From assembly GCF_048128805.1 (NCBI RefSeq), contig NC_136010.1:17495480-17559479 (forward strand): DNA of 64,000 bases, given 5' to 3'. Of this stretch, positions 1 through 19,992 are shown in pieces (position 1 is the first letter of the stretch; each line of letters opens with the position of its first letter). Made by a program: the position numbers and the translations under genes. Origin of the DNA: Centroberyx gerrardi. Taxonomy: Eukaryota > Chordata > Actinopteri > Beryciformes > Berycidae. The notes under the pieces were generated by a model. That model was given only the letters and a program-made list of their open reading frames with translations, did no database searches and was not told the origin of the DNA.

Positions 1-38
1 CTGAATGTGTGTGTGCATTTGTGTGTGTTTCTGTGTGA

Positions 39-40
<2 letters not shown>

Positions 41-82
<42 letters not shown>
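41..82. repeat. (GT)n microsatellite
   Basis: Uninterrupted GT dinucleotides at the left edge, preceded by imperfect GT-rich sequence from about position 7. Confidence 0.95.
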
Positions 83-84
<2 letters not shown>

Positions 85-448
85 AGGGTTAAATTAGAAT
101 AGTATACAAGTGAAGTCTATTCCATTCAGCATGCAGTAGTAGGCCATACTTTGCATGCGTACCAATCTCTACCACATCTTTGTGGATGTATTTTTGGCTC
201 TATGACAACAATTGCCGTTTGTTGATTTTTCACCCCACAGTCGTTTGGTTTATGGTGTTGTCTCCTGACAATGTCTCGTATTGTTGTGTGGATGTTGTTG
301 ACACAAGTGTTGTGAGAGGTCAAAGACTGGTTCCTAAAAATACCCAGCCCTTGGCGTTTCTGCTAACTGTTGCGTCACATGGAACAGTCTTATCAGAGTC
401 TGCGTCAGAGCAACAGGCAGCTCGCTCTGTCCCCCTCGCACACATGCA

Positions 449-450
<2 letters not shown>

Positions 451-486
<36 letters not shown>
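451..486. repeat. (CA)n microsatellite
   Basis: CA array that creates a spurious His-Thr run in a long open frame at 180-737. Confidence 0.95.
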
Positions 487-496
<10 letters not shown>

Positions 497-1248
497 CCAC
501 TCATATATTCAGAGGCACCAAGTCAAACACGTTTTGGTAATTTTTTCCGTGGTGCTTTATGACGCGGAACCTAATGCATTTTGGGACAGATCTTTGATCC
601 CCGACCACAACAGAGACGGTGACTTAAGCCCTAAAAGCCCATTAGACAACAGAGACGGCACATCCAGCCTCGCCGCGGCCTCCGGGTCCGAGGGCAGTCA
701 ATACGTTTCTCTGGCCTCCTTGTCAAGCTCTCGCTAAGCGTTTAAAGTGTGTTTTATATTCATTAGATAAGATAAGTGAATAGAGTGTAAATAAGTATGC
801 GCTACTAATGTACCAGTGTGCGTAGTTTATACACGGGCCTTCCGTCAAACTTTCCAACAGGTCGACTACTTAAGCGTCCAACTTCCGGGATGTTACACAG
901 AGAATAAATGCATTTAAATCAGAACGAGTCTTGCACAGTGTCGACTGTATCAGCTGTTCGCGGTTGTACACCGGTCTCAGAGAAGGGATAACCTTGTATG
1001 CATCATGCACAGGATGGGAGACAGCGTCCCAGTGGAGGAAGTGTCAGCTTGTGATCCCCTGTGCAGGGCTGCAGCTATAGAATAAGACACTCTGTATGAG
1101 GAAGGAGGAGGCAGCGAGGCGGTGTGTGATCGGAGGAGAATCCGATATTCTCCCCACGCAGTCCTTCCACTGCCTCCCTGATAAATAATTTGTGTGTTTA
1201 ACACGGCAGCAGCATTTTAACGAGGATACCTGTCACATGCATCCCACT

Positions 1249-1253
1249 CACAC

Positions 1254-1292
<39 letters not shown>
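1249..1292. repeat. (CA)n microsatellite
   Basis: CA array with a single CG interruption near its left end. Confidence 0.95.
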
Positions 1293-1295
<3 letters not shown>

Positions 1296-4200
1296 CACAC
1301 CACAGCTTACTCTAAGGATCCAGATGGGTTCAAATGTGTTAGGATTTAGCCATTGATACGGCTGAATGTTTTATGATCACTCAAGATAATCACCTCAAAC
1401 AAGCCGAATGCTAAGAATACAAATGCAATCAAACATTTGCATGATTGTCTCTGTGTTAGTGCAGTTCACATTGTATTAATCTTGTTGATAATTGTCTATA
1501 TTTACTTTTATGATGATTACAAGCTGTGAAACCCCCACCAATCTGTGGACCAATAAGAGCACCGGGAAAGAATTATAGGTTTAGCATCACTTCTGAGAAT
1601 GATGGGGAAAAAACAGCATTGCTAACCAATCAAGTGTCTCCCTCAGTGCTTGTGTTCAGTTGGTCCAGTGGTTGCCACGGAAACAACTACGACTCAAGCA
1701 GTCAAGACCCAGTTCAGGCTGTTGGTATACAGTTTGGTTACTGTTGCATCAAGTAGAAGGCAGAAATCAGGTCAAAATTGATTCCCCTGTTTGCTTCTTC
1801 CGAGAATCAGATTCGGGAGGATACCCAGGGTGTCGGAGCTTTCTAGACATCCCGCTCATTGGCTGCTGGACTGGGTTCATGTATTGTTTTCCTCCCCCCT
1901 GCTGTTGAAATGGGACAGCCCATAATTAAACATGGCGATGACACAGGAGAGGTCATTTGAGTGGAGGTGGTGGGCGAGTAGGGAGGGGAGGGGTGGTGGG
2001 GGGGCGTGCAGGATGTTGTTTGCCAGTTGTCTGGTTCAGGGAAGCTTATCTCTGGTCAGCTATCTATGACTCTGCATGTTTGTGGTCCTTCTGCTGTGAA
2101 AATGGTGTAAGATGTGTTTTTAGGCCTCGAGGCCTTGTGGAAAAAGATACATGCTTTTTTAAGAACGGCTTGCTAGAATAATTGACCTGGTGACCTTGTC
2201 TGGTTTTGTTATTAATTTGGGTTTCTAATTCTGGTACATCAGTTTTATCACTAATTACATCACATCTGTCCAATGTTGACATAGCTCTTCTGATAGACTT
2301 TTTTTATAACAGCAATTATCCCTGAACCTATTGACTGTTCACAGTGTATGAAGCCAAGTGTCCTTGCAGGGGTCCCGTGCATTCCAGAGAACGTGGAAAT
2401 ATAAAGACTTTAGGTCTAATTTCCTTACGCTCCCCGCTTTTTATTTAGATTCCACTGCACACCTTGGCATATTTCACCTTCTGTTTGAACAAAAACACTG
2501 TTGCAACTTCAGAAATGGGCTCTCCAAAGCCAGAGCACTTTAATAGTCACACTCTCTCCACAAAAGTCACACCCCTCTGGTTGCCAACATGAATGTGTCT
2601 GGTGTGTAGTTTTTCAATGTGAAGTTGCTGCCCCCAGCTTGTCCCTGCCCATATTTACAGTAACATGACTAAGGAATAAGGAATTTGAACATGACAGATC
2701 AGTATAGCTGGCTATAGATTACAAATAATTGTTCATACACGGCACATTTTTCATGTAATGTGTATGATCTTTTATTTCAGTGTAAAGCATGTGTATAATA
2801 TTCAAAAATGACTAAAACAGCTAAAGGAAGATGGAAAAGAGGCCAAAATCTAAAATTATTAATAGAAACCTGTGTGTGATCAGTCAGGCTTTTATGTTGA
2901 CAGATAAGAAAAGAAAGGTTTTACACTCATCCAAAATAAAACCGATTGTCACAGTGGAGAAGGGGAGGGACGTCTGTGTATTCAGTGTGTTTTAGCTGAA
3001 GACAAGTATGTTTGTAGTTCATTGTGACTGGCTTATTGAATAAATTACATGTTGGGGAACTGAAAGACAGTGTACACACTTTCGCTTCCTTTCCCGTTTT
3101 TGAAGATTATGGATACAATAGAGGTGACTTGCATTTTGCTACTCTTTTGCAATAACTCTAATACATCACATTTGTTTAGATTCATGTTTTTTTTTCCCAC
3201 ACAAATACACAAAGATACACTAATTCTTGCAAGGATTTCAAGACCCCAACTACTAATACTGTCTATATACTGCTATTTATATAGTATTATTTGAGACTGA
3301 ATTATTGTGGCAGTTGATTGGACACAGGTTTTAGGTGTTTCTCTTAAATTCTCTAAAGTCTGTATGTAGAACAAGTGAATTTGCAGCCTGAGGAACTCAT
3401 TTAGACTGTGCTTGATTATCATGAATGCAGCATATTTCCATATTTTTATTTACTATTCAGACCTTACTCAGATCTGATTAATGAAAAATTAGCATGATAA
3501 CCTACAGCATGAGGCCTCTCGAAAATAACTGTTGACTGAATCAGTTTAATTTATATTTTCATTCCCTTTCCTACTATGAAAGGCCAACAGATAGAAACAG
3601 TAATGTGTGATGCTTGACTTAGTCCCGATTTTGTGTGTAAAAGGACATTCTCTGTACAAAATACCAAATGAGAATCCACGCATATCCATGATTTTTACAC
3701 GGTGGATTTCCCTTCCCCAATGCACAGCTGCCATATGTGCATTCACATTTTTAGTGTAAATGACATAAATCATACTTGATCATAAATCATACTTGTATGT
3801 ATATGTGGTTGTGCAAGGTAATCAAAGAGACTTATAATTCTCTGTAATGGAAACCACTTGGAAAATGAGAAAAATGTTCTGGATAGCTTTGGATGGTCAT
3901 GGAAAATCAGAAAGTAGTAATGGACTTCCTCAGTTTATCCCAGATTATGAAGTAAATTTAAATATTTGGAGCAGAATGATTACATTTTTTGCTGTCACAT
4001 CACCATGAGTTTTTTTTTTTTTTGAAGTGACACTGCTGCATGCCAACTGCAATGATGACAGCCTCTGGAAACTAAGAATACCTTTACACAATTTGATTGA
4101 TGTTGTCCTGGAAGTGTCCTGGAAAATGATTTCCTGAAAAGAGACAAAACCCTGTCGTTCTTCTTCACAAGTGAACTGAATCTCGTTTGCAGAAATGACA

Positions 4201-5048
4201 AGACTGTACAGGCGATTGTGCTCCAAAACATTTTTTTTTGCAAGATAAACATATTTTATCTGCAGTCCCTCCAGAACAGGACAGAGGCTCCAGTAGCCGG
4301 CCGCTCTGCTCTCACCTCCAGACGGTGTGAGACCACCCGGCCGAGCGCAGGGAGCAGAATGGGCAGGCGGGGCTTGACTCTTTATCTGTCGATGTGGTTC
4401 TGGTCATTTCAGATAAGGGCAGGGAGAGCTGTGTGTAGACATGAGGCTCAGGCTGAGTACACAAACCCAGCAGCTGCCTGGCACCACACACATACACAGA
4501 CTCTTTCACAAAGGGCGAGCGACAGAGAGCGGGAGACTGGAAGGAAGGAAAGAGAGAGAGAAAAATAAATGAAATGAAAAGAATTTGGAAATAAATAACT
4601 GACGCTCTCGAGGAAAGATAAGGGACGACCCGCGAGAGAGACTCTTATGTTTTGTCGCGGGGAGAGCGCCGTCGTTGCGTTCGGGGTGCCAGAGTTGTGT
4701 TTTATAGAGCCTGATCTAACACAGATGTTCTAAGGAGTTCCAGATGCTTCTCAAAGGCCAAAGCGCTCCGGCTGCACTCTCCCTGGCCCCGTTTCAACAA
4801 CAATATCCCATCAGTCATTGCTCCCACTGGGAAAATGGCTTATAAATTCACCGTGTTCTTCTGCACGCCGCTTCCTGTACAGCGCTGTCCAGCTAAATGA
4901 TTTTTTCCCAGTCAGCGTTACATGTCTTGCTCCATGTATTGAAATGACCTCAGCAGCACTTGATAGCACCGAATTCTATTGGATACGAAGCTGAGTGAAG
5001 AATCTTGAAGCTGCTTTTTTAAATATGTTCTGATTGTGGGGTAATGGC

Positions 5049-5427
5049 TAGGGATGGGACGATATATCGAAATGCAATATATCGCAATACAAAAATGTGA
5101 CAATACGTATTGTGCAGTAAAAAATGAATTGCGATATTAGCTATTTTTTATTCTGCTGTAGTAATCACAAATGAGACAGCTTGCCCATCACAATTTCACA
5201 AGCTGTCCATCCAAATTATATTATCTGCACTTTGTAATGACATTTTTAAATTGTTGTTTACGTTCTAGCAAGCCAATGGCATTGCTAGAAAGATTTGTGG
5301 CTCAGCAATAAACATAATTCTGCAGCCATACTATTTATTACATTGCATTGTGGTTGTATCGAATCATGAACCCCATATCGCCTATTGAATCGTATTGTAA
5401 GATAAGTACTGTGTATCGTCCCATCCC
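5049..5427. mobile_element. hAT-type MITE with 8-bp target duplication
   Basis: A 379-bp non-coding element. The left end reads TAGGGATGGGACGATATATCG. The right end is the reverse complement of GGGATGGGACGATA, so the termini are inverted repeats. It is flanked by the identical octamer GTAATGGC at 5041-5048 and 5428-5435, an 8-bp target-site duplication as made by hAT transposases. The interior is AT-rich with further ATATCGCAATA/TATTGTAAGATA inverted homology and no open frame, so it would need a transposase supplied elsewhere. The right end lacks the terminal two bases matching the left TA. Confidence 0.85.
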
Positions 5428-5722
5428 GTAATGGCCCATCCCTGTGTAATGGGGTCTAAATCTATAAAACAAAGAGAAGTAATTGGGCCGTGGGCTACAG
5501 CCCCACCCCACCCCACCCGCTGGGTCCCCAGGCTGCACCCTGTCTGAACCTCGGTGGGGGACGGCAAGTCTTTGGAGGGAGGCTGTGGAATGTGGGTGAT
5601 AGTTGCTAAGTGAAAGCTGCGCTGCCATCTCCGATAATTCACAGTCTCTGTGGGTGTGAGTCTCGGGCCAACACTAACCAGAACCTTTCACAAGACGGAG
5701 GCTTGGAGAGAGAGGAGCGCAC

Positions 5723-5787
5723 GCAGAGAGAGAGAGAGAGAGAGAGACAGAGAGGGAGAGAGAGAGAGAGGGAGAGAGAGAGAGACA
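5723..5787. repeat. (GA)n microsatellite
   Basis: Purine-only GA array with a few GG interruptions. Confidence 0.95.
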
Positions 5788-8555
5788 CACCCTCTTTAGC
5801 AACGCTGAGTTATCATATATATGTATAAAATCACTGTCATGATTGTCTTAAGAGTCCTGTGAGGTCTACAGGCTTCAAAATGAACTGTCAGCTGTGTAAC
5901 AGGAATATTGAGTCTGGAGAGTGAACATGATACCTGGTGATTACAGCAGAGCCTTGTTTTTGCATACCGCTGACTTCTGAACTGACCGGTCGACTGATTG
6001 GACGAAAAATGTGTCAATGGGAAAATATATCCGATTGATTTTTGTGTAATTGCTGGTATTTCCTTGTTCATGCATGATGTAACGAAAGGGATTCAAAGTG
6101 CGAATTAGACTTCATACAGCATTTCAGAATGCCTGCGCGCACGTTTCATGTTCTGAGCAAGCTTTTAGTCGGCAACTTCAACATTCATTTCAGTCATTTC
6201 ATTTCATGCGTTCTGAACATTTCGTTCTCTCAATTGACATCTGTTCACAAGGGGTCTGAATAAATTGGCTTCTACAATAGTAATACCAGGTGTGAGGGGA
6301 AATGTTAAGATCTTCTCGGACACGCTAGTTTTGCATGCATGCACACACACACACACGCGCCATCCTGTGATCAGTGTCTCGGCGTTGGGTGTTGGCTGAG
6401 TATTGTTAAGTGGGATGGAGAGCAGGATGGGGGGATTAAGGGAGGGGGGGGAGGTCACCTACTGCTGTGCTGTGTGAACACGCTGAGAAAAGAGAAAAGA
6501 AAGACCCATAAGCTGCGCTGACATTCAGCAACAAGACCTATATACCAAAAACCTTGGCCCTGATTCTGGATTTGGGACTAAGATTGTGTGGTTTGAAATG
6601 GGGCGGGATTATGAGCGATGTCATTTTATCACATCCTACAGCCTGTTTTGGATCGGATGGTTTGGTTTCTACATAGCCACAACCTCATCGACTAAATCCT
6701 GTTGGCCAATTTCCCTTTTTTGCCAGCCATTTAATGAATTTTCACCTGAAGTATTACATCTGTCTGTTAGAAAGCCTTGGCAGGGCACTATCCTGATAAA
6801 TGTCCCATTTGTCCACATTCTTCTGTATGCTCTCTGCTCTTCAAAGAACACTCTCTCCCCGCTGAAACAGGCCCATTGAAAAGAGGCCCTGTGGCCTTAA
6901 AAGTCAATGTTTATAGACTCTCTGTCAAGACCACAGACTTCCTGCTAAAGTAAATGGCCGCTGTGCTAAATCCATCATAAAGCAGGAGGAAAATTATAAA
7001 TAAACTTTCTGAATATTCCATTAGCCCCCCTCTCATCCTCGCCTGGCCCTCCGACTCGGAGATGATCGCTTCGGAGAGCTTTCATTAGGTGCAGAGCGGC
7101 GGTCGGTGTTGGGATGTGGAGGGGAAGGATTTGTTGCTGCTGCTGCTGATGCTGAGACATTACTGATGCTGAGCAGCTGTATGTCACTGCTGCATCCACT
7201 CCATGTTTGTTTGGACGTCCCAGATCATGTGCGAGATTAAAGCGAAGACTAAGTAAGAAGTCAATTCATAAAACACAGTCACTTGTAATAGCGTGCTGTT
7301 CAGAAGCAGCTGGACAAATGTACATTTAGTGGAGTGCATTGTCAACAGGTTAGTGTTTAGTTAGTGTTAGTGCAAAAAATGTAAGGATCAGTAAAATGTG
7401 CACAGTGTTATGGGTTTCTTCCAGACTCTTGGTTAATGGTTTTGGTAAAAGTGTAGAAAATGACCCCATAATTTACTGTAAAGTCCCTGTAGAGGCATCT
7501 CAGGAGTCAGGCGGCCTTATAGTCTGTTCAGTTGGTCAGTCATTTTTTCAGCTGTCCGTCCACCGAGCTATGTTGATCATTCATTGATTGAGCCCGCATA
7601 TCCTCCCTAAGCCGTTGGAAGGCTTTTTTTTTTTTTGTGTGGCAAAATACATTTTAATCTATGTTGTGCTGAACAGTCATTGCTGCTACTGCTGTTATTT
7701 TGCCTGTCCTGTCTAGATCAGGGCAGCTCTTACATAATGCCATTTTGATATCCAGGGATTAGGCCGAGGTCCTCTCCGCAGACTGGTGGCTGGCTGGCTG
7801 GCTGCTTCCACCATGTCACCCCCGGGGAAATGAGAACTGCTTTTACTGGTAGAAAACTGAGCAATGTTACCACGACTTGAATGATGCTCCTGGTGTGTTT
7901 TTGTCTTTACAAACTGAACGTAGCCGCGTTTTACTAGGCCATAATCGTACTGGTAAGTCGATCATGAGTGAGCAGTTTGATATATACGATCGTAACGCTG
8001 GTGGTATGATTATAATGGTGCAAAGGAAAGGAGAGCAGGATGAGGTAATAACCGAGCGAGCCGGAGGAGTTAGATAAATGACTGTGCGGAGGACAGAAGG
8101 GATGAACAGGTGCGGCGGCCTTGCACTGGGAGAATGGTAGGTACAGGTAGCAGGTAAGTGCTGCCAAGCAGAGCTCCTAAAGAGGTGGAGTGCTGTTGCG
8201 TAAACACAGGACCTTACTGTGTACTCTGTAAACCCACTAGCCCTTGCCCTCTTGAGAAAAGCAAGCAATTAGTTTTAGCCTGTGAGCTCAAACACATGGA
8301 GTGTGATGCACACATTGCGCGAAACCTCCACGCGTAAAAAATACTTAGCTGGGACGCATGCGGCATAAACATGACTTATAGAGTCTTGACTGTACGCATA
8401 AAGACTGACAGGAGGCGTTCACCTGCAAACACACATCAAGCTGCAGGTTTCACTTTTGTCTCATGGCTGTTTTTGCTTGAACAGTGAGAGTAATGTAAAC
8501 AGAGCTGAGCGCTCTGAGCCATCTGCCTAATGTCACTGTGGCCCATATCTGTCCT

Positions 8556-8558
8556 GCT

Positions 8559-8582
<24 letters not shown>
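8556..8582. repeat. (CT)n array leading a pyrimidine-rich tract
   Basis: A perfect CT run followed by about 400 bases of strongly pyrimidine-biased + strand (8583-8990). The bias produces overlapping Ser/Leu-rich open frames in three phases that are not credible genes. Confidence 0.9.
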
Positions 8583-8589
<7 letters not shown>

Positions 8590-9384
8590 CTTGCTCTATA
8601 CGGCTCACTCACTCGTACCCTTTCTTACTCTGTCATCCTCTCATTGTCTCTCTCCTTCCTCTTCTCTCTCTCCTCGCCACTATTTCCTTCCTATCCTCAA
8701 CATCTGTCAGTCTTCCACTTTATCTGTGCTGTCCTCTATGCTGCTGCTGCTGTTCTATTTTTTACCCCACCCTCTTGTTTGCTCTCTTTTTAAACTCATC
8801 TGTCCATTACCCATCTGTTTCTATTCTTGTTTCTGTGATGCTCTGCAAACTCTCTCACCTTGGGTCACCTTTATTCCCTGCTGCCGTTCTCACGCTTCCC
8901 GCTTTTTAGTGTCAATATTGTCTGATTCATTTTCACTCATTCACGCCCTTCTGTCAGTCTGCACGCCCCCCTTTCACTTGTTTCAGAGACCAATAATAAG
9001 TTCATAGAAAAGATTAATAAATAAAGTTTTAATTAATTTAACCAACTGTCTCTCCAACTTTGGATTCATCTTTCTTCCATACATATTGTTAGTACCATAC
9101 TGTTAGTGCGATCTTTTCCTTTGGCGTGTTGTGTTGTTTTTAGTGTGTATATTTAAATGTGAATGTACAGTGAGGTACAGTATTGTAATGACATTCAGAG
9201 TGACCCTCTGGCCCACTTGTGTTTCCATTTCCATCCAGGAGGTGTCAGGATTCACCTGTGCAATGTTTCTACCTGATTCTGGCTACCTTGGAATTAAAAA
9301 GAAAACTCTCTCTACCTAAATATAATCATTGAGCATGAATTTCAAAAAGATAAACAGTGTTCGGCAAAAAGGAGATTTGTTTTG

Positions 9385-10338
9385 GAAGCCAATCTCATCC
9401 TATAACATGCAGAGTTCTCCTCATCTTGGCCCATTGGCCCCCTCTGTTAAACCACATGTAAAAAATCTTGGAGTCATATTCGATTCAGGATTGAAGTTTG
9501 ACAAACAAATCAATCAGGTAGTAAAATTAAGCTTCATGCAGCTCCGCATCATCTCCAAACTCAGATCAATTCTCTGTACTTCTGACCTGGAGAAAGTCAT
9601 CCATGCCTTCATATCATCCCGCCTTGATTATTGCAACTCGTTATATTTTGGTATCACTCAGTCTTGTTTATCCCGTCTCCAACTAGTTCAAAATGCAGCA
9701 GCAAGAGTTTTGACAAGGTCAAAAAAAGAGGGAGCACATTACTCCCATTCTTGCCTCCCTACACTGGCTGCCTGTTAGCTACAGAATTGATTTTAAAATC
9801 CTGATGTTTGTTTACAAGGTGTTAAATGGTTTCGCCCCCTCTTACATCACAGAACTCCTGTCCCCATATCACACTGTCAGAGTACTGAGATCGTCTGACC
9901 AAAGACTGTCTGTCCCGAGATCCAGGACTAAGTGTTATGGGGACAGGGCCTTCTCTATCGCTGCCCCAAAACTATGGAATTCTCTTCCTCCCACCATCCG
10001 ATTCTCCCCCACTATTGAGATCTTCAAGAGTCATCTTAAAACACACTTCTACTCATTAGCTTTTAACTGTGCCTAACTTAACTAGCTCAGGTATTTCTCC
10101 TGAAGTCTCTGTAGGTCTGTGTTGTCATTTTGGGCTCTGTGTGACCATGTACCTTTACTATTATTATTATTACTATCATTATTATTTATCATCACTCTGA
10201 TTTTCTCCTCTTCTATTGTGTTTGTTTCCTTCTTTTGTTTTTGTTTTCCTCTGTGTGTGTTGTAAAGCACTTTGGATCAACTGTGTTGTGTGTAAAGTGC
10301 TATATAAATACAGTTGAGTTGAGTTGAGTTGAGTTGAG
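9385..10338 (+). mobile_element. 5'-truncated L2-clade LINE with 3' tail repeats
   Basis: Two overlapping + frames encode the C-terminal part of a fish L2-type reverse transcriptase ORF. The first (to about 9730) has motifs such as NLGVIFDSGLKFDKQI, SRLDYCNSLYFG and QNAAARVL. The second (about 9790-10079) has GFAPSYITELL, GDRAFSIAAPKLWNSLP and FKSHLKTHFYSLAF and ends at a stop. One frame change in or near the A-run/GAGGG at 9721-9732 separates them; otherwise the copy is intact. A 3'UTR follows with the L2-like ending TGTAAAGTGCTATATAAATA and a terminal (GAGTT)n tail at about 10313-10338. The catalytic N-terminal part of the RT and the endonuclease are missing, so it cannot move by itself. 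It lies in sense orientation in the putative adcy6 intron. Confidence 0.88.
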
Positions 10339-10771
10339 AGTAAGATATGGCAAAACCCTGTTTGACCCAAGTCCCACAATTATATATTTTCTATGGTATT
10401 ATTGATATTTGATACAGGATGTATCATCACTGGGCTTCCTCTTGCTGCGTATTTTAGTGTCCAAAAGTAGCCTCTGGAGTGAAGAGCTCCACTTTCATGC
10501 TGTAAACAAGAGCACATCTTTAAAGGAAATGGCCCCGTGACAGGTCAAGCACCAACAGCATTTCCCACGATGCAGTTGGGGACCTTTTCAGGACACTGGG
10601 GGATATCCCATATCAGGACATATGAAAGCACTGCTGTGCCTGGACTGATAGCGGGCTAAAAGCATGCTGTAAAATTATTAGGTGGTCAATGGACTGTGAG
10701 GAGCAAAGGGGACAGCTGATCCCACAAATAGGATCATTTCCTGCCAGAGGAAATGTTGGAAATTTTGTGTT

Positions 10772-10798
10772 CTGTGTGTGTGTGTGTGTGTGTGTGTG
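10772..10798. repeat. (TG)n microsatellite
   Basis: Perfect TG array. Confidence 0.95.
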
Positions 10799-11833
10799 AG
10801 AGCATAGTAGAACCTTGAGAACTCCAGACTTGCAGTTTGACAGATCTAATGAATAGGCATGCAAAATAGATAAATTACATAAATACAGAAATAAGTATAT
10901 AGAAAATATAGATAAAATTGGCAGGGGAAAATATGCTGCATGTAATTGTTGCTTTTTTATTGACTGTACATGCAACTAAAAGCGTTTCAACGTGATACAA
11001 CATTTCAGAATATGTGACTGAATATTTAATGTTTATAACAAGCTTTGGTACAGAAAACCTGGGTTTGGATAAACATGGTTCTGCTGTAAATGCATGCTGT
11101 ACATCCCATGCTTTTCAGTCCATTGATTCATAACTGAATACATTTATGTCTTTTAATCACAGTGATACACGGCATACTGCATATTTTCTCAGTCTGTGCT
11201 CTTGAGGGAGATAGGGGAAAGAAATGTTGTAGCGTACAGGTACAGAGGGAAATGAAATTCGTGTCACCGGCATCATAAATGAATGCTTACAAACTGTATT
11301 ACAAGTTTGTCTCCAGTCGTGTTTTTTATGTCCTTTCAGGCAGGCATTTTCCGGTAAAGTCAAGCATTCGAGACTTACTGTATTTCTCCACCACTCTCTA
11401 ATGATACAAGTCAAACAGAGGACATTTTACTATGATGTAAGGTTAAACCCACAAAAATGACATCTGGATCCCGGCTTCTTTTCTCTATGGGGAAATGAAC
11501 AGGGATTTTTACTGCCTCTGCCAGTGTTTGCACATGGAGTTTTTGACTTATGAAACCATTCTGTACCGGATGCAAAAACAGTTACATAGCTACATGGAAA
11601 CTAAAATCTATGTCAAACGGCGTATTTTGACGCTCTTCTGCACTATCGGAGATCTATGTCTTTGTTTTATCCCGCTTCTCTACCTGTTTGCTGCTGCACT
11701 TAAATCATGATGATGTTTAAACTTACATTCAGAATTTCCTCCCTACGTAATCTCAAGAGTATCGTCGATATTCTCCTTCCTCTGCCTCATCTCATTCTTC
11801 ACCACCTCTTCCTCGTGCTCCTCTTCTCTGCAG

Positions 11834-19992
<8,159 letters not shown>

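Larger units (their letters stand above)
1..11833 (+). other. Probable 5' intron of adcy6 (no exon recognised)
   Basis: No coding exon could be supported here. The first recognisable adcy6 exon begins at 11834 in mid-protein, so the N-terminal cytosolic domain and first membrane cluster must be encoded to the left, and this stretch is most simply one large intron. It contains (GT)n, (CA)n, (GA)n and (CT)n arrays, a hAT MITE, a LINE fragment and non-repetitive patches such as 4780-4920 and 6950-7200 that could be conserved noncoding DNA. All open frames inside are short, or are driven by simple repeats. An unrelated gene with small exons cannot be excluded by eye. Confidence 0.6.

Noticed and set aside
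180-737. 185-codon + open frame
   Set aside because: Contains a His-Thr run from (CA)n, has no family resemblance, and shows no splice or promoter context; judged a chance frame.
7867-8268. 133-codon minus-strand frame
   Set aside because: No motif, low-complexity Pro/Ser content, and the opposite strand is also open; no support.
8530-9007. Three overlapping Ser/Leu-rich open frames of 87-138 codons
   Set aside because: All three phases are open because the strand is almost pure pyrimidine; composition artefact.
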